Source of the DNA: Turritopsis dohrnii
Lineage: Eukaryota; Cnidaria; Hydrozoa; Anthoathecata; Oceaniidae
Assembly (NCBI GenBank): GCA_027922465.2
Contig: BQMF02000269.1
Coordinates: 186,001 to 250,000 of the forward strand
Direction of reading: 5' to 3'
DNA: 64,000 nucleotides
The position numbers were made by a program, and so were the translations under genes. Shown in pieces: positions 42,507-53,249 of the stretch; within the stretch, counting starts at the first letter, position 1, and every line of letters starts with the position of its first letter. The notes under the pieces are model-generated. The model did no database searches. It was given only the letters and a program-made list of their open reading frames with translations, and was not told where the DNA came from.

Positions 42507-45442
42507 TTTTTAAAGAATTCATTGACGCATAAGGACCAAATTTTACCTTCACGGCAAGATCAAACAAACTTCGATAAAAATTATTTTCAAAACAAATTAT
42601 AGTAACTAACAGTGAATCTGATTTAAACTCTGTCAGTGAAGAAGTGCACCATAATTATTTCATTGACCAATTATTAGATATACGTAAGAAAAAGCATCAA
42701 GAGTTTATTATCAACAAGTCCCTAGCGATAAACAATCAAAAAGAACGTTTGCAAAGCCTCGCTGGTTATGAAAGAAACAATAATCGTCATATTTTATCGC
42801 ATCAAGCAGATATCCCATCACAGCAGAAAGTTAACAAGAACAAAAACGCCACTGTAGAAAGAAAAACTGTGCTTGTATGTGGAGACAGTCTACTGAATAA
42901 TATCAACGAGAATGGGATTTCATCCAAATCAACTAAAGCTGTGGTCAGAAATTTCCCTGGAGCTGATTCATTTGATATGGTTGACTATATCAAGCCACTC
43001 ATCAAAAACAATCCCAAGAAAATAATACTACATGTTGGTACAAATGACATAACGTCTGGTTGTGATACACGGAAAAATCTATTCACCATGTTAAATTTGG
43101 TTAAAGAAGATAGTCCTTCCACAGAACTTGTTTTATCAGGAGTTGTCACTCGTGATGACAAACCAGGCATTGATAAGAAAGTTAAACTTGTAAATGAATT
43201 TATAGAAAAATTCTGTCAAGAATTCAACCTCCATCACATCGAACATGGTAGCATAGATCGGAAATTATTATCGAAAAAGAAACTACACCTAAACGGAAAT
43301 GGTATCTCACGTTTCGCTCAGAACTTGGAGAAATTTATCTATGAAAGTTGTTGAAATGACGAAGGGGATGACCAGAATGAAGTAAACGATTTGAATAATG
43401 GTGAAAATGTGGATCAAGAAGAGAATGGTATGAAACTTCTTAATGATCTCAAATCAAGAAATCCTTCCAATGTATTAATATCTTATTTGAATATAAACTC
43501 TATTCGAAAAAAGTTCTCTGACATAAACACTTTAATCGATAAACTTGATGTTAATGTTATCACATTAGCAGAGACTAAAATTGACGATTCTTTCCCCTCC
43601 GCTCAGTTTAAGTTAATGGGATATCAATTTCCTCCTTTTCGTCTGGACTGTACTGCAAATAGCGGAGGCTTACTAACATACGTGAAAAGTGGCATCCCTG
43701 CTCGTCGTCTTTTCGATTTTGATTTTGATTCTTCATTGCAAATTTTACCTATTGAGTTGAGGTTTAAACCAGATAAACTACTAATGTTTAGTATATATAG
43801 GCCAGATAGAACAGATATCGATTTATTTCTAAATACATTGTCTAATGCCATACATTTTTATAAAGTGTCATACGATAACATCATAGTTGTTGGGGATTTC
43901 AACTTTGAGCCCACTGACCCAAAAATCTCGAATTTCCTCGATGCAAATGACATGAATAATGTCATAATTCCAAAACGTTCTTTAAATCACCCCAGGGAAC
44001 TTGCATTGATTTGATTTTTACTAACTCTTCAAATATTATCAAAAACACGGGGACAGCAGAGACAGGGATTAGTGATTTTCATCAACTTATATATTTCATG
44101 CTTAGGACGAAGTATCAAAAGTTAACACCTAGGATTATAAAGTATCGAGATTATAAACATTTCAACAAAGATTCTTTTCTATACGAACTAAATCATTGTA
44201 TTTCAAACAACAACTTACAAAATTATTGCGAATTTGAAAATGTCTTTACTAATATTTTGAATAGACATGCACCTTTGAAGACTAAGTATCTCAGAGCTAA
44301 CAACAAACCCTACATTTCAAAAGACCTCAGGAAAGCTATCATGAAGCGATCTCATCTTAAAGCGCTGGCTGTAAAATCTCAAAGGCCAGAGGATTGGGCT
44401 AACTATAAGCTCCCGAGAAACTTAGTTGTCAAATTAAACAGGCAGGCGAAGAAAACTTTTTTCAGAGGTAATACAAGAAAAACTAAACATTTTCGGGATG
44501 CTATCAAACCTCAGTTCTCTGATAAATGTAGTGCCTCTGGAGGAAGGATTCAATTGCTTGAAAATGATGTATTGTATACCACTGATGAAGATGTTGCCAA
44601 AACTCTTAACACATATTTTAATAGGATCACAGAACATCTCACGATTCCTAGTTGGGAATGTCAAACTTTACCATTGAATTCTGAAGATTCACTTAAATTC
44701 AAATTTGAAACTCATCCTAGCATTAAGGTGATAAAATTGAACCAAGTCTCGCACAACAAGTTTGATTTTACCCAAGTAGACAAACGAGATGTTCTAAAAG
44801 CAATCTTGAGCCTAAATAGTTCCAAATCTGTGAGTGGGAATATCCCAACCCATATGCTTAAGGTTGCTGCAAATACTTGTGCTCCATTTCTAACTTCCTA
44901 CTTCAACCAGTGTATCAATTCGTGCACCTTTCCCGATAGACTTAAGCTTGCTTACATCATTCCAAGTTTCAAAAAAGGCTCCCTTACGGACAAAGCCAAT
45001 TATAGGCCAATAATTTTGGTTTCCAAGATTTTTGAACGGATATTAGCGAATCAGCTGATTGCTTATTTAGAGCGTTCATTTTCTAAACTTTTATGTGGTT
45101 TTCGCAAGGGTCACAGCACGCAACACGCTATTCTCAACATGCTCAGGAATTGGCAAAATGCTATTGCAGACAAGCAAAAGGTTAGAGCAGTTCTAATTAA
45201 ATTGTCAAAAGCTTTCGATTGTTTGCCTCATGACCTCTTATTGGCAAAACTCTCAGCATACGGAATTAGTGCAAGGAGCATAAAACTTTTGCACAGCTAG
45301 CTCAGCAATAGAAAGCATCAGGTTATAGGCTCATATCTGAGCTCATGGCTAGAAGCTTTATTAGGTGTTCCACAAGGTTCCAGTTTGGGACCCCTATTAT
45401 TCAACATTTTCATTAGCGTTTTGTTATATATTATAAATGATA
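42507..45442 (+). pseudogene. Esterase-type LINE, middle segment (SGNH esterase, endonuclease, RT start)
   Basis: Coding from about 42510. SGNH/GDSL esterase-like domain (VLVCGDSLLNNINENG near 42875, ILHVGTNDITSG near 43030, LHLNGNGISRFAQNL near 43290), a TGA at 43352-43354, then AP endonuclease ISYLNINSIRKKF, LAETKIDDSFP, IYRPDR near 43795, VVGDFNFEPTDP near 43890, a 1-nt shift near 44005, DLIFTNSSNI and GISDFHQLIYF. RT: HKFDFTQVDKRD, VSGNIPTHMLKVA near 44830, YRPIILVSKIFERIL near 45000, KAFDCLPHDLLLAKL, a TAG at 45298-45300, GVPQGSSLGPLLFNIFI, ending NDI at the Helitron border. CR1/L2-clade layout. Confidence 0.88.
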
Positions 45443-47749
45443 CTAGTATCCCGGGTAAAAACTTTTTACCGAACTTAACTTCGAAAACATTAGGTCAAAT
45501 CCACCATTTCCGTGTACATACTCCGTGACGAAAAAATAAATCATAGAATCGCAACTCAAAAACATCCCAGGTGGCGTCGCTCGCCACCCATGTTCAGTAT
45601 GCGTTGTGTTGTGAAATCGCAACTCAAAAACATCCCAGGCGGCGTCGCTCGCCACCCATGTTCAGTATGCGTTGTGTTGTGAAATTTAACTCGTGTAAAA
45701 GTTTCTACAGGCATTAATTTTTTAATTCATTTCTTACATTCAGAAGATTAAAAACAGAAACAAATAGCAACATGGCTCAGAATAATATATCTATACGCAG
45801 AAGAGAAGTAACTTTAATGTAAAAAAAATGGCAATATATAACACAGAACTGTTTAGCCAGACATACGAAACCAAACATTACAAAATGTTTATTCAAAACA
45901 AATTGATACCTTCCAACTTTTTCTTTTGTTCCAAAGTTACTACTCGACTGCAACCATTAATGAATTTTTGAAATGATATGTAGTCTGTTCTTCCCAAAAC
46001 CATCAACGTCATGATTAAAACCATGAGTTTCATTTCTTTATGCTTTTTTTATTATTACCTAAAAAATTAATACTTGAATTGTAATACTGAAAACCTTAAC
46101 ATGCTATAACAATATTGAAATAAAAAATAAAACAAAAAGAAAGAAAAAACAAAAAGAAAATTCAAGTACGCATTTATCCTAAAGATAAAAATTAAAAACA
46201 AAATTTGGTCTATAAAGTCAACCGATACTGTGAGTCAATACGGGTTCACTCAACACTGGAGCTGAACAGAATAAAGACTTTTACCTGGCATACACAACCA
46301 AACATCAAATTAATAAAAATAATTGAAACAACAAAATGCCCTGCTTTGACCAAAACCATAATTGAATACCCAGAAGATATTAAAAGCAACAAATAAAAAC
46401 ATAATGCTAAACTTATATACCTAGCAAGTATGTATGTAGCAGTTAACATAACACAAAATAATGAATGCCGTAAACAAATATAAACTGAAGAAAAATATAC
46501 CCCAGCAATGCTTCTTTTTTGTAGTACAATCGCAATGAAATACATAATCCATTCTTTTCTTAAATAACCTTCTCAACATACCATGTGTTTCATTTATACA
46601 TTTATAAATTTCGTTTATAAATAGCTACACTTTTTCTTTTCTGACCTAAAAGAAAAAGATTTCAGTAAAGAACAGCTACAATACTTACTACTACTGCAAC
46701 CATATTTAAGCAAACCAAAACAAAAGGCATAAATGGCTGGCAGAAAGGCATGCAGACAAAGCATCAAACATCGTCAATAGATACAATTTTACAGCATAAC
46801 ACGTTCCCTACTTCCACAGCCATGAGAAAGGAAAACAGTCATAGCTGTGGGACCATTTTTAATTGATCTGTAAATAAATAAATCAAATCAAATCTTCTTT
46901 GCTAACTATAAAAATAATAATAGCGCGCGTTACCAAAACAAATTACTCTCGTCTTCGATTCGACTAAACGAAAGAACTCATATAATAAGATATCTATTCA
47001 AAGCTATAGTATTTAATCTTTCAAAACTAAATTAAAACCATTCCTTACTGTGTAAAGAAACATCATTTTGTTCTGCATTTCTTCACTACACTTTCTTCTG
47101 TATAGCGATATTTGATAACTAAAACGTAAACAAACATTTAAATACATTTAAATACAAATGCATATACCTAACTTGTTCTTTTATGAAAATAAAATAAAAG
47201 CTTTATAATAATACCTTTTGTTCGTTCGATCTTTCTGCAGCTAATTTTTAAAAACTTCACTGCACTTCTTCTGTATATCTAAACAAACATTGTAAACAAA
47301 CAACTAACTCACTTACACGTGCTACCCGATAATAAAACGTTTTATAATAATAACAATACCTTCGTGCATACAAACCTGTGTTTCTTCGTCAGTTCTTTCG
47401 TCGATTTGCTGCCTAAAACAATCAAAATATTCGTATACAAAAAGAAACACGTCTTCTTCGCGAAGTTTCTTTCTCACGAAATGATCGTTGACAAATTTCG
47501 AACGATTAACATTGCATTGCTCGCACTCCTCCAAAGACGTTTTTCGGCTGATTTCCACTGCGCAAGCCAAAAATAACAAAACGGAGGAGCATATACTAAT
47601 CGCGAAAAATCAAAAAAATCACTCTCGCTTTGGCGTGGTTTTACGACGAAAAGGGAAAAAATAAGAAGGATTTGACCGTGAAAAAAAAACAAATATATCA
47701 CTCTCTAAAATAAAAGTGGGATGCACAATCGCGGATTATTATAATAAGA
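45443..47749 (-). mobile_element. Non-autonomous Helitron, copy 2
   Basis: 2,307 bp, minus orientation, with 5' end TCTTATTATAATAATCCGCG (at 47749) and hairpin plus CTAG end (at 45443). Splits the RT of the LINE between ...ATTATAAATGATA and TTTCAAATTTTGC; excision restores IINDISNFADDN in frame. Shares with copy 1 a stretch (47340-47570) that copy 3 lacks. No coding capacity recognised. Confidence 0.92.
45548..45683. repeat. Two tandem 68-bp units in Helitron copy 2
   Basis: ATCGCAACTCAAAAACATCC...TTGTGAA at 45548-45615 and 45616-45683, differing at one site (GGTGGCG / GGCGGCG). The other copies hold a single unit at the matching place. Confidence 0.85.
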
Positions 47750-48752
47750 TTTCAAATTTTGCTGACGATAACACTTCATTTTCTTGTACACCACATTTGG
47801 GTCAGGTGAAATTTAATCTAATGGCTAAACTTCATTTAGTTATAGATTGGTTTAATTGTAATTCCATGGTTGCTAACCCCTCGAAATTTCAGCTTATATT
47901 TCCTGGCATTACCAACGCCAATATCTCTTTAAAGTTTGAAAGCATTGAAATTAAAAGTTCTGAGGTTGTTAAGTTACTTGGGGTAAAAACTGATAGTAAA
48001 TTGTCATTCTTGCCCCATATCAGGGAAATCTGTAAGAGATCAAACCAAAAGCTCAAAGCTTTAAGAAGGGCTAGAAATTTCATCTCACAGAAACAAACTG
48101 GATTGCTTGTCAATGCGTACATTCTTTCTCCTTTTAGTTATTGCCCATTAATTTGGATGTTTTGTGGAAAAGAAGGAAATAACCTTATTAGAAAATGCCA
48201 CTTTAGAGCACTGCGTGTGTTAAAAAACGACAGTGGAAAAGATTATGAAAGTTTGTTGTCAGACTGCAATACAGTGAATATTCATGCACGAAATTTGAAA
48301 CTGTTGGTTACAGAAATTTTCAAATCATTGCATAATCTTGGCCCGCGCATTATGCATAATTTATTTGATGAAAAACAGTCTGACTATGAACTTCGTTCTG
48401 GTCATACCTTGAAGCTTCCTTTCTATAGCCATTATTTCAGTGCCTTTGGGGTAAATACTTTTGATTTTAGAGCAGTCATTACCTAGAATACATTGCCATC
48501 AAATATCAAAGATTTAGATGCCTTAAGCTCTTTCAAATGTGCTCTCAAAAGTGTTGTACCAAAGTGCACCTGTAAAATTTGCAAATAGTGTTTTATAATA
48601 TTTTTATTGTTTTTGTTATTTATTTATTCAGTTTAGCATTTCATTTTTATTTACTTTAGATAGTTGGACTGAATTAGATTGTAAATTATTTTTTATAATC
48701 TATTTATTTTTAAATCCAACTGAAATAAAGAATGAATAAATGAATAAATAAA
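47750..48752 (+). pseudogene. Esterase-type LINE, 3' segment (RT palm to 3' end)
   Basis: Starts in the RT active site (NFADDNTSFS), then DWFNCNSMVANPSKFQLIF, LGVKTDSKLSFLPHI, a thumb region, and, after a TAG at 48484-48486 (old TGG), NTLPSNIKDLDALSSFK ending CTCKICK at 48588. The 3' end has GAATAAATGAATAAATAAATG-type short repeats (about 48725-48752), as in CR1/L2 elements. Excluding the Helitrons the LINE is about 4.3 kb. Confidence 0.88.
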
Positions 48753-48902
48753 TGTTCAACCAGTAATTAACAGCCAACCAAGTTACCAAAAAGTTGGTTT
48801 CTAAACAAAACAATGCCTTTAAATACTTTGAATTCTAAAATGTTTTACTTAATTCTATATTTCTTCTGAGTCAGCTATTGCTGCACACAAACCAGGAATT
48901 TT

Positions 48903-49420
48903 TTAGCCAATTAACTCTGTATTATTAAATCCTTCTCGACAAACTGGACACTTCTCCAAGTTCACTGTACAAGTAAGACATCCCATTAATCTTCCACACT
49001 TTGGACAAAATGACAAAGAGTTACTATCAGTAACTTCCATGCAGATGATGCATTTAAGACAATCTTTTACTAAATTGATGATCACCTGAACTTCGTCACT
49101 ATTTGGATTTAAATTTTCCTTTATTGAGTCCAAAATCTTTAACTGCATTTCAGTTATAGTATCTTTCAACTCTTTATTTGAAACATAAGTATTTGCAGAT
49201 GACAAAACTGTTGAATTTTCTGGTCCTGGTATGTCTAGGGTGTCATTGGAATCAGCAAAAACACTGTTCATAAAAAAGTCATCGTCATTATCATCATCAG
49301 AAAGTAAATCTTCATGACCATAATCTCTTTTAATCATCATCCACATATTTGGTTTCCATTTCATGGATGTTTCAGTTGGTATTGCACGCACTATACTTTT
49401 ATTGTTCAAATTATTTTTAC
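48903..49420 (-). CDS. Terminal RING-finger exon of a micro-exon gene
   Basis: Intact to the TAA at 48903. It starts after an acceptor (minus-strand TTTGTATTAG) with no ATG of its own, in phase 1. Domain order: KNNLNNKSIVRAIPTETSMK, WKPNMWMMIKRDYG, an acidic DDDNDDDFF stretch, a helical region, then a C-terminal RING-like zinc finger CIICMEVTD..SFCPKCGR..GCLTC..LEKCPVCREGF. The phase matches the last micro-exon (50531-50560), so I propose this as the 3' exon of that gene. RING fingers usually act in ubiquitin transfer; the partner and substrate are unknown. Confidence 0.62.
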
Positions 49421-49556
49421 CTAATACAAATAAATACAAATAGATTGAACTTAATTTGACTGTTTTTCAGGAATCTATATTGAATTGTTTAAATCAATCT
49501 TAATCAAACTTGAGTATGTTAACAGAGATATATAGCAATGCTTAATAAAAAAATCA

Positions 49557-49590
49557 CTAGTAACCCGTGTAAATTTTTTTTACAGGTTTT
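49557..49590 (-). mobile_element. Helitron 3' terminus, different family
   Basis: On the minus strand TGTAAAAAAAATTTACA, a hairpin, then CGGGTTACTAG and T at 49557-49560. Marks a Helitron that extends rightwards from here; its 5' end was not found. It lies in the proposed intron between the last micro-exon and the RING exon. Confidence 0.6.
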
Positions 49591-49929
49591 AATCGATGTG
49601 AGCTGAATAGAGAGAAACGCTTAGTGTAAGGAAATAAGTATGATAATGTTTGGAATTGAAGTAGAAAGAACATAGTAGGAACTACTAATTAGCAAAGATC
49701 TAAACTTTGATGTGACAATTGAACTAACAAAAGATAACAGATTGACAACAGACATCTATTCTAAAATACATATTTACAATTACAATTTAATTTACAATTT
49801 AAAAAAATCCACGGTAGAGTTTACTTGTTCAAGTTCGATTTTCACTTTCGCGAGCAAAGATGACATTATTTCGGTTACAGACAGATCCAAATTTGGAATA
49901 ACTTTTCGGAAGTTTTACTTAAGACAACT

Positions 49930-50148
49930 ATGTCAACCAAGGAAGACGAAAGATACCAGAAGATCAGAAACGCAATTTTTTACATGATGCAATCCGGTGT
50001 CACTCTCTCTATGATTAACTTTTATCCAATATTACGATTCCTTCCTAATGCAGATTTAAGAGAAATGACAAAAGTTTTAGCTGAACTCATGGTCAAACAG
50101 TTACAAATTACGTGCAAGGCTTATCTAAGACAACTATGTCAACTATAA
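49930..50148 (+). CDS. Small ORF of unknown function
   Basis: 72 codons from ATG: MSTKEDERYQKIRNAIFYMM, LPNADLREMTKVLAELMV. Amphipathic composition is coding-like, but there is no known domain and it lies inside an intron of the minus-strand gene. The phrase YLRQLCQ occurs before and at its end, so it may be a tandemly duplicated repeat fragment. Weak call. Confidence 0.25.
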   Translation: MSTKEDERYQKIRNAIFYMMQSGVTLSMINFYPILRFLPNADLREMTKVLAELMVKQLQITCKAYLRQLCQL

Positions 50149-50161
50149 ACTAACTATAAAC

Positions 50162-50260
50162 TAATTCTACGCTGTAAGAAACATTACACTTAACTAAAAA
50201 AAATAAAATTATAAAATTTATAACCTTTCATTGTAAGCTGTTTCTTACAGCGTAGAATTA
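50162..50260. repeat. Perfect 22-bp inverted repeat with 55-nt loop
   Basis: TAATTCTACGCTGTAAGAAA followed by CA at 50162-50183, inverse at 50239-50260. Could form a long hairpin or be a tiny MITE. A related sequence, CTTATAGCGTAGAATTC, occurs inside the hAT element near 56405. Confidence 0.8.
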
Positions 50261-50530
50261 TTTAATATTTTTATAATATTGTTAAGGAGATTTTGTTTTT
50301 TATATTTTTTGGGGGGTTTTTTCTGTTTTTTTTGTATATATAATCGGGTCGGTCCCGACCACCATTCCGGGCCCAGACCCGAAACGCTGCCTGGGATCTG
50401 GAGCCCGAATGGTCTTCTCTGTATCGTGCAAAGTCTACGAAAGTGAGTTCTAAACAAAACCAATAAAAATTAATAGTTTACCGCGAATATAATAGATGGA
50501 CGATGTTAGATTCTACAAATAAAATCTTAC

Positions 50531-51553
50531 TGTTTTGGCCATCGCCATCGACATCGAGATCTGAAAAAATATCATATGTATATGTACACGTGATTGATTA
50601 AAGAAGACAATTAAATCAACTAAGACGTGTGTTGAAAAATAAAATCTATTCAAAGACTTACTATTTGCACTGACTGAAGGCATAGACTCTAGTCACGCCT
50701 TTCCAACATCTAAAAACATATGGAACATAGCACTTGAAGGAGTGTGAAGAAAGCATAATTATACATTCATTCAAAATAAGCATATTTGCACTCTTACTGC
50801 TTGAAGTTGGCGTATCCACATCCATTAGATCTGAAAAAATACATTATTCATCACTGTTTAAATAATGTACTTTTTTTATCGTATGTCTTGAAAAATATTA
50901 CTTATAAATTAACATTGATTGAATATAATGAAAACTCACTGCTGACTACTTTATTATTCTTTGGAACATCTAAAACGTATATATGCATAGGTATTTACAT
51001 CCATAACATGAAAGAAGGAGTCATTTGTATAATAGACATTTGTATAAAATACAGATGTATACTTGTATATAGAGAATAGAATGGAGGGTCATACAGAAAT
51101 ACTTATATCTAGCTATATGCTATTATTTAGAACGCTTACCAGCAGGTTTTCTTGGTATGGGCTCTGCCCGTTTTACCATCCTTTTCGTTACTAAAAAATA
51201 AAATGTTTATGAATCAAACTAATGAAGAAACATTCAAATCACTTCCTTCAGGGTGTTCAAATGGGGACATAGAAAGGTAGGATGCTTAAGTTGCATACCT
51301 GGTTTTTTCTTTTCAAATTCATCTAATTCTAAAAATAAAGCAGTCAAAACCATAGAATCTATATTCTTTAATGAAAAAGTGTTGAAAGTAAATAAGGTAA
51401 ACCTTACTTGCAACACATTCTTTTTCAAATAATAAAATATAGGAGGAAGATATATTTATTAGAATGCAAATAATGAAATGAAATGAAATAAATGAATGAA
51501 AATCCCACTTAAAAAATGTACTACTTACTGAGATCTTTGTTGGCTGCAGCCAT
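50531..51553 (-). CDS. Micro-exon 5' part of a minus-strand gene (seven exons)
   Basis: Exon 1, 51529-51553 (ATG, 25 bp, MAAANKDL plus one base). Then 51299-51328 (30 bp, KLDEFEKKKP), 51140-51190 (51 bp, TKRMVKRAEPIPRKPA), 50940-50969 (30 bp, DVPKNNKVVS), 50798-50830 (33 bp, NLMDVDTPTSS), 50662-50709 (48 bp), 50531-50560 (30 bp, NLDVDGDGQN). All six internal exons have AG before and GTAAG/GTATG/GTGAG after, all are multiples of three, and all introns are phase 1. Hydrophilic, low-complexity peptide. The 48-bp exon has an in-frame TGA. Best 3' partner: the RING exon at 48903-49420 (same phase). Unknown function. Confidence 0.65.
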
Positions 51554-51599
51554 TTTTTTTTTTTTTTTACAACTAAAAAGAAATTAAAATTTCATAGTT

Positions 51600-52135
51600 T
51601 TAATTTACAACTCCTACAAAAATAATTCTAAAGATTTTACATTATTTAACTGCAAATAAATCTCTTTGAAAGAGATGCCCTGACTTTTGGTTCATGAATT
51701 GCCTATGGAGATGTGTTGCTATTGACTAAAAGCTCGTGATTTTCCATGCGCAATTCATGGTAACAGAGTACACGACGAGAACGTAAGTCAATGGGACTTG
51801 TACTCCACCTAAAGAAGAAATGAACATATCATGTGATAAAAGTTGATTACATTTCTTCAGTATTAAATATAGCAGTTAATAGCTGGCACCTTAAAGAACA
51901 GTCATCGTATATCAGAAAAAACGGAGACGGTAGTTCTACTATAAACAGCATTAACGAACCACCAGGCGGATAGAATAAATATCACACTGGTAAAGATACC
52001 CTAAGGAAAACCATACACAGTGTAATAATCATCCACCGCATCCGTCACAATAATACACATGTTACTGAACTAACAAAAGGGCACAGATTTTGGCAAATAA
52101 AGAATAACTGCACAACAAACAAATCAATAAATAAT
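51600..52135. other. Probable upstream region of the micro-exon gene
   Basis: Begins 50 bases upstream of the proposed ATG, which is preceded by an A-run of about 16 on the minus strand. No other feature seen. Confidence 0.4.
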
Positions 52136-52482
52136 TTACTGTAAAACTTGTGGGAAGACAACATTCTGTGTATACAACTTCCCATTGATATAACCTTGTT
52201 TACCAGTGGCCGCAACTTTGACTTTAACATTATCAAATGCCTTCGCCCTAGAACAGGCTATATATAGCTGACCATGTGAAAAGCACGGTCGTTGTAGAAA
52301 CAAACCAATTTTTTCAAATGTTTGACCTTGACTCTTATTATCAGTGAAAGAATAAGCCAAACGAATCGGCAGTTGTCTACGTTTCAAAGTGAAAGGCATA
52401 CCTGTGTCAGAGGGTGACAATTGTACCCTAGGTATGAAAATTGTTTCTCCAACAGCTGACCCTGTCAAAACAAGAAGGGTTC
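52136..52482 (-). pseudogene. Helitron Rep-helicase C-terminal fragment
   Basis: Starts after an acceptor-like TTTTGACAG: GSAVGETIFIPRVQLSPSD, FTLKRRQLPIRLAYSFTDNK, SQGQTFEKIGLFLQRP, FSHGQLYIACSRA, ending NVVFPQVL. This is helicase motifs V-VI (the last 110 residues) of Helitron-encoded PIF1-type helicases. The rest of Rep-Hel is absent upstream, so it is a remnant. It might have belonged to the Helitron whose 3' end is at 49557, but the micro-exon gene lies between. Confidence 0.82.
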
Positions 52483-53150
52483 TGAAGACAAGATTTCAAC
52501 CAGTCAGGGTTGGGGTTAAAAATCAACACCACATGTACCCCTATGTACCATTGCATTCATTTTTGTAAAGTAAATATCTAAAATTACTTTTTTAACTTCT
52601 ATATGGTTTTAAGTTTGTTTTGGATAGTGCTTGTCACAAGGTACATTGATGTGCCCTGTAAGCTCATTACTAATTACATTCAAGTATGAATATAAAAAAA
52701 ATCTTTTTGAAACGTTTCACAGAGCATCTTCTGGACAGCTTCAAGACCTGGGCTCTAAGAAGATACACAAGGTATACAAGATAAGCAACCCCCTTTATCA
52801 GCAACGGTACTCGTTTTGGTGAGTAAATTAAGCAACGCCAGTACTAACAGCCTAATTGGTTAAACTACTAAAAATATTGTTATGCATCAAATTACCCTAA
52901 TACATATTGTAATAACTCAGTTTCAACCATAAATAGATAAATAAATACTAAAACTTTATAATCATATGTATATTATTTACGATTTAAGAAGACATGGGCA
53001 CGATTTTATCCTTTGTAGTTTGTTTTATTATTCTTGTTGTATTTTATTCTTATATTTTCAATAGTACTAGTGGCAAATTCAAATGAAGTGTATTCATTGA
53101 AGCATTTAAAGAGAAAACTACATTAAAAATACAAAATTGACATCATAATT
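52483..53150. other. No gene seen
   Basis: AT-rich; nothing beyond short open frames. Confidence 0.45.
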
Positions 53151-53154
53151 AGTC

Positions 53155-53243
53155 TAACAGAAGGTCAAGCAAACCTGGTTTGCTTCAAAGATGCAGCACA
53201 GTTCATTATCAAACTATCAATAACACAAATGAAGGAGAAGTTA
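53155..53243 (+). pseudogene. Older repeat gene, part left of the hAT element
   Basis: EGQANLVCFKDAAQFIIKLS, then one frame shift to NNTNEGEVII at the border. Joining across the hAT and one copy of its target duplication gives EGEVIISTAVKLI in frame with the right part. Confidence 0.5.
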
Positions 53244-53249
53244 TCATTA

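Noticed and set aside
50245..50463. Alternative terminal exon for the micro-exon gene, starting after TTTTGTTTAG at about 50449
   Set aside because: It is open in the right phase for about 55 codons, but ends in low-complexity lysine-rich sequence; the RING exon with a real domain fits better. Kept only as an alternative.
51395..51420. Possible 12-bp extra micro-exon before a GTAAGG donor
   Set aside because: No pyrimidine tract before the AG; too short to support by eye.
49557..52482. A single Helitron running from the helicase tail to the CTAG end at 49557
   Set aside because: It would put the micro-exons inside the Helitron and the RING exon outside, which conflicts with the matching exon phases; no 5' end was found. 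The two Helitron signals are reported separately.
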